Positions 1-5,715 of a DNA stretch of 7,291 bases are shown piece after piece. Under the pieces are notes generated by a model. It had not been told where the DNA came from. It ran no database searches and worked only from the letters and a program-made list of their open reading frames with translations. Numbering within the stretch: position 1 is the first letter of the stretch; the number at the start of each line of letters is the position of its first letter. The translations under genes were made by a program, and so were the position numbers. This DNA comes from Coriobacteriales bacterium (GTDB lineage Bacteria; Actinomycetota; Coriobacteriia; Coriobacteriales; UBA8131), in NCBI GenBank assembly GCA_031290695.1, contig JAITNB010000060.1, forward strand, positions 1-7,291. Reading direction: 5' to 3'.

Positions 1-977
1 AAACCCTTGAGGTGCGAGGACGAGATGATGTCGGCAAGTATCTTGTCGGTCGCCTGTTGGAGCTCGAGGTCAAGGGTAAGGCAGACGTCGTCCCCGCTCG
101 TGCCGCCAACCTCGCCCACAATCTCGGCGGGGTTCCCGTCGGCGTCGACCTTGAAGGTGCGGGTGCCGTGGATACCGCGCAACAGCCGCTCAAAACTATA
201 CTCGGCGCCGTCCTTGCCAACGATGTCGCCGCTCTCGATGGGGTTGTCCTCGCCCGTGCTTGCCAGGTCGGCCTCCGAGGCCGGCCCCACATAGCCGAGC
301 ACCTGCGCCGCAAGGGTCCCATACGGATAACTGCGCACCGTTCGGGACTCGACGCTCACGTCGTCAAACAAGGTCGGGTGCTCCTTGATGAAGGCGACGG
401 CGCGCATCGAAACATCCTGCGCCACCATCCGGTCTGCCTGGACACCCTGGGTGTCGTCGAGGAGGTTGCGCCGCACGATGCTCCGGGGAACGCCCAGGAT
501 AAGCGAGAGCCGGTGGACGACACTGCGGTTGTCGGCGACCGATTTCTTGCCAAGGACCACGAGGGTGGGCCGGTTTCCCACCAGCTCGTTGCCGTTGCGG
601 TCAAGGATGCGCCCCCGTATGGCAGGAAGCGAGACCGACGAAGTCATGTTCTCGGTCGCCGCGAGGACATACTGGTCGCTTGCGAGGACCTGAAGCGTCC
701 AGAGCTTCACCGCCAGGGTCCCCATGACGGCACCGATAAGGATACCAAAGGTGTAGAAGCGCCCACGCCCTTCTCCCCGTTTGCGCTGGTTCATATCCCC
801 GGTCCTCCGCACAGGCCCGGACCCCTCGGCGGGCCGGTCGGAGGCGCGCTCGAAGCTACGGTGGACAACGGCTGCGGAGTGCTTCTGCCGCCTTTGGTTG
901 CGTAATGCGAAGTAGATGGCCAACACTGCGCTGAATACAAGCAGGCCGATGAGTATCGCGAAGGCAAGCGCGCCCAT
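1..977 (-). CDS. mrdA: Penicillin-binding protein 2 (class B, elongation transpeptidase), N-terminal part, cut by window edge
   Basis: This open frame runs off the left edge, leaving about 325 N-terminal residues of a class B penicillin-binding protein. PBP2 is the monofunctional D,D-transpeptidase that cross-links peptidoglycan during rod elongation, working with MreBCD and RodA outside the membrane. Visible parts, numbered from the ATG at 977: a hydrophobic helix at about residues 2-25, a basic linker, a second membrane helix at about 74-97, then the PBP dimerisation (pedestal) domain with RGRILDRNGNEL at 121-132 and GKDGAEYSFERLLRG at 254-268, both typical of PBP2. The catalytic SxxK, SxN and KTG motifs would lie beyond the edge. 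The ATG at 977 is 1 nt after the mreD stop, which favours it as the start. It has only a weak Shine-Dalgarno sequence, however, and an in-frame ATG at 794 preceded by GGAGG would give an ordinary single-anchor protein. Family assignment is firm; the start is uncertain. Confidence 0.9.
   Translation of the reverse strand, partial: MGALAFAILIGLLVFSAVLAIYFALRNQRRQKHSAAVVHRSFERASDRPAEGSGPVRRTGDMNQRKRGEGRGRFYTFGILIGAVMGTLAVKLWTLQVLASDQYVLAATENMTSSVSLPAIRGRILDRNGNELVGNRPTLVVLGKKSVADNRSVVHRLSLILGVPRSIVRRNLLDDTQGVQADRMVAQDVSMRAVAFIKEHPTLFDDVSVESRTVRSYPYGTLAAQVLGYVGPASEADLASTGEDNPIESGDIVGKDGAEYSFERLLRGIHGTRTFKVDADGNPAEIVGEVGGTSGDDVCLTLDLELQQATDKILADIISSSHLKG
792..808 (-). promoter_or_regulatory. Strong internal ribosome binding site and alternative start inside the PBP2 frame
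   Basis: On the minus strand GGAGG (808-804) lies 9 nt before an in-frame ATG (794-792). The protein from this ATG begins MNQRKRGEGR and then enters a membrane helix, which is the usual look of a PBP2 N-terminus. It could be the true start, or a second start giving a shorter form. The region upstream (795-977) is open, in frame and encodes a convincing membrane helix, so translation from 977 is not excluded. Confidence 0.5.
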
Positions 978-978
978 G

Positions 979-1512
979 CTAGTGCAGCTTCCGCTTCAAG
1001 GCCCCAAAATCCCTGCGCCGTGTGCGGCGGGATACCAGTGACAGTATCGGGAAGAGTATCAGTCCAAATACCGTGTCGTACACCATGCCTGGCAACGCGC
1101 GCATAACAAGCGAGGAGAGGAAGTCGCCGTCGTAGCCAATAATGGCGAGCACGACGCTATGGAGCAGCTCCCCAAAGAACGCGGCGACGAAGAGGGTCAC
1201 GAGCTCGATGAGCCAGTTCTCAGAGAACATGCCCTTGTTGAGCGAGCTCACACTGTAGCCCAGCAAGGTAAATACGAGGGTCATGGTGCCTATCGGGCCC
1301 TGCGAGACAAGGTCGTACAGCAGCCCGAGCACAAAGCCAACGGCCGTCGCCCGCGTGGTGTCATGCGTCATCGCAGTGAGGACCACGAACACGAGCATGA
1401 GGTTTGGGACGACATCGTTGACGGCAAGCGCGGGCGCTATCATGACCTGCAGCAAGAACGCGGCCAGCGAGCCTACAAGGGTGGGTGCCATACCTGGCCT
1501 TCTATTGTCCAT
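979..1512 (-). CDS. mreD: Rod shape-determining membrane protein MreD
   Basis: MreD is an integral membrane partner of MreC in the elongasome that positions lateral-wall synthesis. The 177-residue product is strongly hydrophobic, with about five membrane segments (for example near residues 10-30, 35-50, 55-70, 74-88 and 98-125, with another near 140-160) and a basic C-terminus (RRTRRRDF...KRKLH) that should be cytoplasmic. The length is normal for the family. I chose the ATG at 1512 because AGGGGGTG sits just upstream on the minus strand and the protein then starts MDNRRPG. An upstream in-frame ATG at 1554 adds 14 residues without membrane character and lies deeper in mreC. The gene overlaps the 3' end of mreC by 11 nt, and PBP2 begins 1 nt after its stop, so coupled translation within mreBCD-PBP2 is likely. 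The sequence is poorly conserved in this family, so identity rests on hydropathy, length and position. Confidence 0.9.
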   Translation of the reverse strand: MDNRRPGMAPTLVGSLAAFLLQVMIAPALAVNDVVPNLMLVFVVLTAMTHDTTRATAVGFVLGLLYDLVSQGPIGTMTLVFTLLGYSVSSLNKGMFSENWLIELVTLFVAAFFGELLHSVVLAIIGYDGDFLSSLVMRALPGMVYDTVFGLILFPILSLVSRRTRRRDFGALKRKLH

Positions 1513-2467
1513 CGCCACCCCCTTGTTGCCCAGGCGCGGGCTGTCCCGCAGCATCTGCGGCCCCTGCGTCGCCGGTGGCCGCGCCCTGTGACCCGTCCGT
1601 CTGGCTGCCGGCGGTGGGGGCGATCGTCACGCTGGCCTGCTTGCCGGTGAGGACCAGCACCTCCTCATAGGTCGCCACCCGCACGAGGGGCCGGATGACG
1701 ATGGTCTGATATACGTCTGACGGCGCGTAATCGACGCTTGTGACCTCACCGATGATAATGCCTTTGGGATACACGCCTCCTGCGCCCGACGTGATGGCGA
1801 CGTCACCGGGTATGACCGTTATGTCGAGGGCGATATAGCGCAGGTACAACAAGCCCTCGACCGAGCCGGACACGATACCCTCCGACCGGCTTCCCTGGAG
1901 GAACACCGCAACGCCGCTTTGCTGGTCGGTTATCATGCGGACGACCGACGAATAGGGGGCCACGCTCTCTATCTGCCCCAACAGGCCGTTGGCGCTCATG
2001 ACCGGCATGCCGATGGCCATGCCGTCCGCACTCCCCTTGTTGATGGTAAGGGTCCGGTTCCATGAGTCGGGGCTGCGGCTGATGACGCGTGCGCCCTGCG
2101 ACTCGAGGCTGTAGGTGTCGGAGAGGTCGAGGAGCTTCTGGAGCCGCTCGTTCTCCTGGCGGTACTCCTCAAGCTGTATGACCGTCGCCCGTAGCTCCTC
2201 GTTTTGTGCCATGAGGTCCTCTATCTCCGACTGCCCCACCGAGAGGTTGGCCACAAGGCCCGTCGTTGCCTCGAACGGTGCCGCGACAAACGCCCCTGCG
2301 TGCTGGAGCGGCGTCGTCACAACGGCAACCGCCGACCGTACGGCATGGAGCGGCCCTGCACTGCCCTCGCGCACCCACACCGTCATCAGCACGATGGAGA
2401 GCAGCGAGAGGATAATCAGGAGGATACCCCCTGAAAGCTTCTGTGGCTTTTGGGGAGAAAGCGCCAT
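1502..2467 (-). CDS. mreC: Rod shape-determining protein MreC
   Basis: MreC is a bitopic scaffold that links the cytoplasmic MreB filament to PBP2 and other wall enzymes outside the membrane. The 321-residue protein has a short cytoplasmic N-terminus, a membrane anchor at about residues 12-32, a Glu/Leu-rich coiled coil at about 78-115, and the two-lobed beta domain at about 120-280, with recognisable family stretches such as SPDSWNRTLTINKG (132-145), GLLGQIESV (161-169) and DQQSGVAV (181-188). The last 40 or so residues are a low-complexity Gly/Gln/Ala/Thr tail that is probably disordered and is not part of the conserved fold. The start follows the mreB stop by 17 nt, and an AAGAAAGG ribosome binding site overlaps the mreB stop region. 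The 3' end overlaps mreD by 11 nt. Order and spacing place it as the second gene of the shape operon. Confidence 0.95.
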   Translation of the reverse strand: MALSPQKPQKLSGGILLIILSLLSIVLMTVWVREGSAGPLHAVRSAVAVVTTPLQHAGAFVAAPFEATTGLVANLSVGQSEIEDLMAQNEELRATVIQLEEYRQENERLQKLLDLSDTYSLESQGARVISRSPDSWNRTLTINKGSADGMAIGMPVMSANGLLGQIESVAPYSSVVRMITDQQSGVAVFLQGSRSEGIVSGSVEGLLYLRYIALDITVIPGDVAITSGAGGVYPKGIIIGEVTSVDYAPSDVYQTIVIRPLVRVATYEEVLVLTGKQASVTIAPTAGSQTDGSQGAATGDAGAADAAGQPAPGQQGGGDGQ

Positions 2468-2484
2468 AGATCAGGCGACCTTTC

Positions 2485-3525
2485 TTATCGTTGTGTGTAT
2501 GAGCGCTGTAGGGCCGACGGGTTCTCCAGAGCACGCATACAGCCCACCACGACATTGGTGAACGCGGTTGGGGAGACATAGACAGGGACCTCGAGCTCGC
2601 GGGCCAGGAACACATCGAGCATCTTGAGCAGCCCGCCGCCGCCGGTAAGGAGGATGCCGTTGCGAATGATGTCGGCCGCCAAGTCGGGGTCGGTCTCGAG
2701 GAAGGTCTCCTTGACGGCGATAAGGATGTCCTGCAACGGCCCTTTGATGCCTTCGCGCACGTCCTCAGACTGTATCGTCTCGCTTCTCGGGAGGTTCGTC
2801 GAGAGGTCGCGCCCCGAAATCTCCATATCAAGCTCGCCGGTCGAGATGGGCATGGCCGAGCCGATGGCTATCTTGATGTCCTCGGCAGTGCGTACCCCGA
2901 TGTTGAGCCCGTACACCTCGCGCACATGGCGCGCGACCGACTCGTCAAACTCGTTACCGGCGATACGCAGCGAGCGCGAAGTGACGATACCGCCCAGCGA
3001 TATGACGGCAATCTCCGTCGTGCCGCCCCCGATGTCGATGACCATAGACCCTGTTGGCTCCTCGACCGGCAGCTCGGCGCCGATGGCCCCCGCCATGGGC
3101 TCTTCGATGAGGAACGCCTGACGGGCCCCCGCCTGGATGGTCGCCTCAAACACCGCGCGCTTCTCCACCGAGGTCACGCCACAGGGGATGCAGATGACCA
3201 CCCGTGGCTTGGGCTGCCACATGCGGGTCTTGGGGTTGGCCTTGTTGATAAAATACGAGAGCATGGCCTCGGTGACGTCGTAATCGGCGATAACGCCGTC
3301 GGCAAGCGGGCGCTCGACCGAGATGTTGCCGGGGTTGCGCCCAATCATCTCGCGCGCCTCGGTACCCACCGAGAGTACCCGGTTCGCCTCGTTGTCGATG
3401 GCGACCACCGATGGTTCGTTGAGTACGATCCCCTCTCCCGCGATAGCAACCAGGGTGTTCGCTGTGCCAAGGTCGATGGCCATGTCAACGCTCCACTGGC
3501 TGAATAGGTTATCAAACAACGACAT
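2485..3525 (-). CDS. mreB: Rod shape-determining protein MreB (bacterial actin)
   Basis: MreB polymerises with ATP into membrane-bound filaments that steer the wall-elongation machinery. The 346-residue product has the normal family length and all actin-fold nucleotide motifs: phosphate 1 DLGTANTLV (18-26), connect 1 in ERPLADGVIADYDVTEAML (71-89), EEPMAGAIGAELP (141-153) with the catalytic-region Glu, phosphate 2 DIGGGTTEIAV (164-174), and the adenosine motif LLTGGGGLLKMLD (292-304). The N-terminus, MSLFDNLFSQW, is amphipathic and resembles the membrane-binding helix known in MreB proteins. The start is supported by AAAAGGG five bases before the ATG. It is the first gene of the mreB-mreC-mreD-PBP2 operon and is preceded by a candidate promoter and two leader hairpins. 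DnaK-type and MreB-paralogue (Mbl) readings are less likely given the full motif set and the mreC neighbour. Mbl as a paralogue name cannot be excluded from sequence alone. Confidence 0.97.
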   Translation of the reverse strand: MSLFDNLFSQWSVDMAIDLGTANTLVAIAGEGIVLNEPSVVAIDNEANRVLSVGTEAREMIGRNPGNISVERPLADGVIADYDVTEAMLSYFINKANPKTRMWQPKPRVVICIPCGVTSVEKRAVFEATIQAGARQAFLIEEPMAGAIGAELPVEEPTGSMVIDIGGGTTEIAVISLGGIVTSRSLRIAGNEFDESVARHVREVYGLNIGVRTAEDIKIAIGSAMPISTGELDMEISGRDLSTNLPRSETIQSEDVREGIKGPLQDILIAVKETFLETDPDLAADIIRNGILLTGGGGLLKMLDVFLARELEVPVYVSPTAFTNVVVGCMRALENPSALQRSYTQR

Positions 3526-3549
3526 CGTCGCCCTTTTCTCTCCGTCGCC

Positions 3550-3571
3550 CGCCTTGCCTCATCGCAAGGCG
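3550..3571 (-). promoter_or_regulatory. Leader hairpin 2 upstream of mreB (perfect 8-bp stem)
   Basis: The minus strand reads CGCCTTGC, a 6-nt loop GATGAG, then GCAAGGCG: a perfect 8-bp inverted repeat, extendable by G-T wobbles. It ends 25 nt before the mreB ATG, just ahead of the purine-rich ribosome binding region. No T-run follows on either strand, so it is not an ordinary intrinsic terminator. A role in translation control or mRNA stability is inferred. Confidence 0.5.
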
Positions 3572-3573
3572 AA

Positions 3574-3596
3574 AGATGCCCGTCTCACGCGCATCT
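3574..3596 (-). promoter_or_regulatory. Leader hairpin 1 at the predicted mreB transcript 5' end
   Basis: On the minus strand AGATGC pairs with GCATCT (6 bp); after a G-G mismatch, CGT pairs with ACG around a GAG loop. The structure begins at or next to the start site expected from the candidate promoter (about 3595-3597). It is separated from leader hairpin 2 by only two bases. A 5'-end stem protecting the mRNA is one possible role. Only three Ts follow, so termination is unlikely. Confidence 0.4.
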
Positions 3597-3603
3597 GCGT
3601 ATT

Positions 3604-3632
3604 AGTGTAACACAATAAGGCCGCAATGCGAA
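3604..3632 (-). promoter_or_regulatory. Candidate housekeeping promoter for the mreBCD-PBP2 operon
   Basis: On the minus strand, a -35-like TTCGCA (3632-3627, 4 of 6 consensus bases) and a -10-like TACACT (3609-3604, 4 of 6) are separated by exactly 17 nt in the only sizeable intergenic gap of the window. Transcription would start near 3595-3597, giving a leader of about 70 nt before mreB. An alternative -10 box, TAATAC, overlaps downstream. The match is moderate and the call depends on context. Confidence 0.4.
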
Positions 3633-3652
3633 AAAACAGTGGCCTGCCTGTT
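3631..3652 (-). terminator. Weak Rho-independent terminator candidate after hydA
   Basis: Eight bases after the hydA stop, the minus strand has AACAG, an 8-nt loop, CTGTT, and then more Ts, giving six Ts in a row (3636-3631). The stem is only 5 bp and AT-containing, so termination may be partial. Its position at the end of the hydrogenase operon supports the call. Its T-run overlaps the proposed mreB -35 box by two bases. Confidence 0.4.
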
Positions 3653-3660
3653 AACGTAGG

Positions 3661-4932
3661 TCAATGTACCGCGCAAGACAGGCAGGGGTCATAGGCCCGT
3701 ACCAGCTCCTCGATGAGCAGCTTGAACTCGGGGGCGGGGCGGTTGGCTATCTGGGGTGCCAACAACCGTATGTCGCTTTCCAAGTTCGCGAGGCTCTGCG
3801 CGGTGGGCGTGCAGATGTCGGCCGCAGTGACTATGCCGTCCGCATCGAGCTCAAGATAATGGAAGAGCACCCCACGCGGCGCCTCGGTGACACCGGTGCC
3901 AGCACCTTCCCTGAGCGCAAACGGGACAACCTGGGAGCTGCCGTCCCCGTTGGCAAGGGCCCGGCACAGCTCGGCGCACCGCACAGCGACATCCACCAGC
4001 TCGATCGCCTGACAGACGTTGTTGCGATAAGTGTTGAGCGTGACCGGCCGCAGGCCCACCTTTGCCGCGACCATCCGCGCCGGCCTGGTGAGATGGTCCC
4101 ACGAGTTGTTGATACGTGCCAACGCACCGGTCATATACGTCGTGCCCTCATCGATAGTCGAGAACTTAGCGTTCGAGTGCCGTACCGGTACCTCGTCGAT
4201 AAACGACCGGTAGGCGCTCCCCGGCCTCACCCATGCGGAGCGTGTCGCCCGCACGTCGCCGTCGATGACCGCATAGTCGTCGGGCTTGTACAGCGAGAGG
4301 AAGTCCCCTTGCGTCTCAAGATCCGGCACTGTGAAGGAGTTGAACAGCTCGGCGCTTTTCGCGGCGCCGTCAACAACACCGTCAAGCCGCTCGGCAAGGA
4401 GCAGGAGGTCGCACTTTGACGGCTCGGAGGTAAAGCCCCCCACAACTGCATGTATCGGGTGTATCGACCGCCCGCCAACGATGGTGCACAGCTCGTTGCC
4501 CAACTGCTTGATGCCTAAAGCGAGCTCCAGGAGCTCTGGGTCGCTCTGAGCCAACGGGAAGACATCATGCGTCCCTATAAAGTCCGGTGCCGCGAGGACA
4601 AACAAGTGCGTCGCATGGTTTTGCAAAAACGAGCCATAGACGAGGAGGAGCCGCAGGAGGCGGGTGCGCTCGCTCACCTCGATCCCCAACGCGTCCTCGA
4701 CGGCCTGCAGCGAGGTCACGGTATGCGACGCCGAGCAGATACCGCATATCCTGCTCGCAATATAGGAGACCTCACGGTATGAGCGCCCCCGCATGAGCGA
4801 CTCAAAGAAACGGGCTGCCTCGGTCACGTTCATCTCGACGGTGGTGACCGTGCCGTCCTCGACCTTGACGTGTACGTTGCCATGCCCTTCAATGCGGGCA
4901 ACATGGTCTATCGAGAGCCTTCTCGTTGTCAT
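3661..4932 (-). CDS. hydA: [NiFe] hydrogenase large (alpha) subunit, group 3b-type
   Basis: This is the catalytic subunit of a cytoplasmic NAD(P)-linked [NiFe] hydrogenase, which holds the Ni-Fe(CN)2CO site and interconverts H2 with protons and electrons. The 423-residue protein has the N-terminal RIEGHGNV (13-20), the L1 motif RICGICSASH (61-70) with Ni/Fe ligands Cys63 and Cys66, and the L2 motif DPCLSCAVH (415-423) with Cys417 and Cys420. All four cysteine ligands are therefore present. The stop codon follows directly after His423, so the C-terminal peptide usually removed by a maturation protease is absent. The start at 4932 directly follows the hydD stop (TAGATG) and has AAAGGTG upstream. 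It is the last gene of hydB-hydG-hydD-hydA, the same subunit order as the sulfhydrogenase of Pyrococcus. Group 3b is inferred from the partner subunits. An alternative name is hyhL. Confidence 0.95.
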   Translation of the reverse strand: MTTRRLSIDHVARIEGHGNVHVKVEDGTVTTVEMNVTEAARFFESLMRGRSYREVSYIASRICGICSASHTVTSLQAVEDALGIEVSERTRLLRLLLVYGSFLQNHATHLFVLAAPDFIGTHDVFPLAQSDPELLELALGIKQLGNELCTIVGGRSIHPIHAVVGGFTSEPSKCDLLLLAERLDGVVDGAAKSAELFNSFTVPDLETQGDFLSLYKPDDYAVIDGDVRATRSAWVRPGSAYRSFIDEVPVRHSNAKFSTIDEGTTYMTGALARINNSWDHLTRPARMVAAKVGLRPVTLNTYRNNVCQAIELVDVAVRCAELCRALANGDGSSQVVPFALREGAGTGVTEAPRGVLFHYLELDADGIVTAADICTPTAQSLANLESDIRLLAPQIANRPAPEFKLLIEELVRAYDPCLSCAVH

Positions 4933-5715
4933 CTACGCACCTTTCACGCCAATGGCAGCCTGCGCCTCGGCCGTGACGAGGCTGCGCGCATTAAACACCT
5001 CGAGCGCCTTGTCAAATGCCGCAGGGTCTATCCCGGCACCCGCCGCAACGCCGCGTGCCTGACGGGTATTCGCGGCCGGCGAGAGTCCTCGGCACCCAAA
5101 GCAGGGCCGCCCGCGCGAGGTACACGCGGCACCGCAGCCGTCGTTGGTGACCAGGCCAAGGCAGAGCATCCCCCGCTCATAGAAGCAGACCGTCTCTGCC
5201 AGCTTGCAGGTCCCGCATAACGTGCCGCCCTTGAGACGGGCAAACGGCACCTCTGCCAAAGCCCGCTGCAGCACCGCGACAAACTCAAGGGTGTTGATGG
5301 GGCATCCCACGACCTCATAGTCAACGGCGATGACCTCCTTGACCGGCCGCACCTCGACAGCCCCCCGCACATCGTCGGGCACCGTCGAGTAGACTGCCAC
5401 ACTGTTGTCGTCCTTGAGCAGCGCAAGCCCCGGGACGCCGCCGGTATGGGCACAGGCCCCTATGGTGATGACCACCGCCGCCTTCTCCCGTATAGTGTGG
5501 AGAAGCTCGAGGTCGCGCCCCACCACAACCGCCCCTTCGATGACCGCGACATCATAGTCCTCGGGCAGCGGCATACTTGAGACCAGTTGCCAGCTCACGA
5601 GCTCGAACTGGGAGAGTATGTCGAGCAGGTACGGCTCGGCATTGGTTATCTGGAGCTGACAGCCAAAGTCGCTCGCCAGCCCGAGGATGAGAACGCGGGG
5701 CTTTTGTTCCTGCAT
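4933..5715 (-). CDS. hydD: [NiFe] hydrogenase small (delta) subunit, group 3b-type
   Basis: The small subunit relays electrons between the Ni-Fe site and the flavin-containing module. The 260-residue protein has no twin-arginine signal, so it is cytoplasmic. Proximal-cluster ligands appear as SDFGCQLQ (15-22; Asp16 and Cys19), GAC (Cys88) and GCP (Cys138). The first position of the usual CxxC is Asp rather than Cys. Eight further cysteines (167, 170, 177, 185, 194, 198, 205, 208) follow the spacing I recall from Pyrococcus HydD and should hold two more 4Fe-4S clusters, making three in all. The region after residue 211 is Ala-rich and less conserved. The ATG at 5715 immediately follows the hydG stop (TAGATG), with AGGGGG about 8 nt upstream; its own stop abuts the hydA start in the same way. 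Confusion with coenzyme F420-reducing FrhG is possible in principle, but the partners here are NAD(P)-type, not FrhB. Confidence 0.93.
   Translation of the reverse strand: MQEQKPRVLILGLASDFGCQLQITNAEPYLLDILSQFELVSWQLVSSMPLPEDYDVAVIEGAVVVGRDLELLHTIREKAAVVITIGACAHTGGVPGLALLKDDNSVAVYSTVPDDVRGAVEVRPVKEVIAVDYEVVGCPINTLEFVAVLQRALAEVPFARLKGGTLCGTCKLAETVCFYERGMLCLGLVTNDGCGAACTSRGRPCFGCRGLSPAANTRQARGVAAGAGIDPAAFDKALEVFNARSLVTAEAQAAIGVKGA

Noticed and set aside
12..905. Long plus-strand open frame of 297 codons opposite PBP2
   Set aside because: It is an antisense shadow of a clear PBP2 coding frame in high-GC DNA. Its translation shows no recognisable domain and is rich in Arg, His, Gly and Pro.
2926..3507. 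Plus-strand open frame of 193 codons opposite mreB
   Set aside because: It lies wholly opposite a well-conserved mreB and its composition is typical of antisense frames in GC-rich coding DNA.
3550..3571. The perfect 8-bp inverted repeat as an intrinsic terminator
   Set aside because: No T-run follows on either strand, and it lies in the mreB leader, downstream of the likely promoter.
3600..3663. Read-through of the hydA TGA (for example as selenocysteine) to supply a C-terminal peptide
   Set aside because: The conserved cysteines are all encoded as TGC and the downstream codons give no sequence resembling a hydrogenase tail; the region looks like terminator and promoter.
3664..4419. Plus-strand open frame of 251 codons opposite hydA
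   Set aside because: It is a shadow of the hydrogenase large subunit, which has complete Ni-Fe ligand motifs; no domain is visible in the antisense product.
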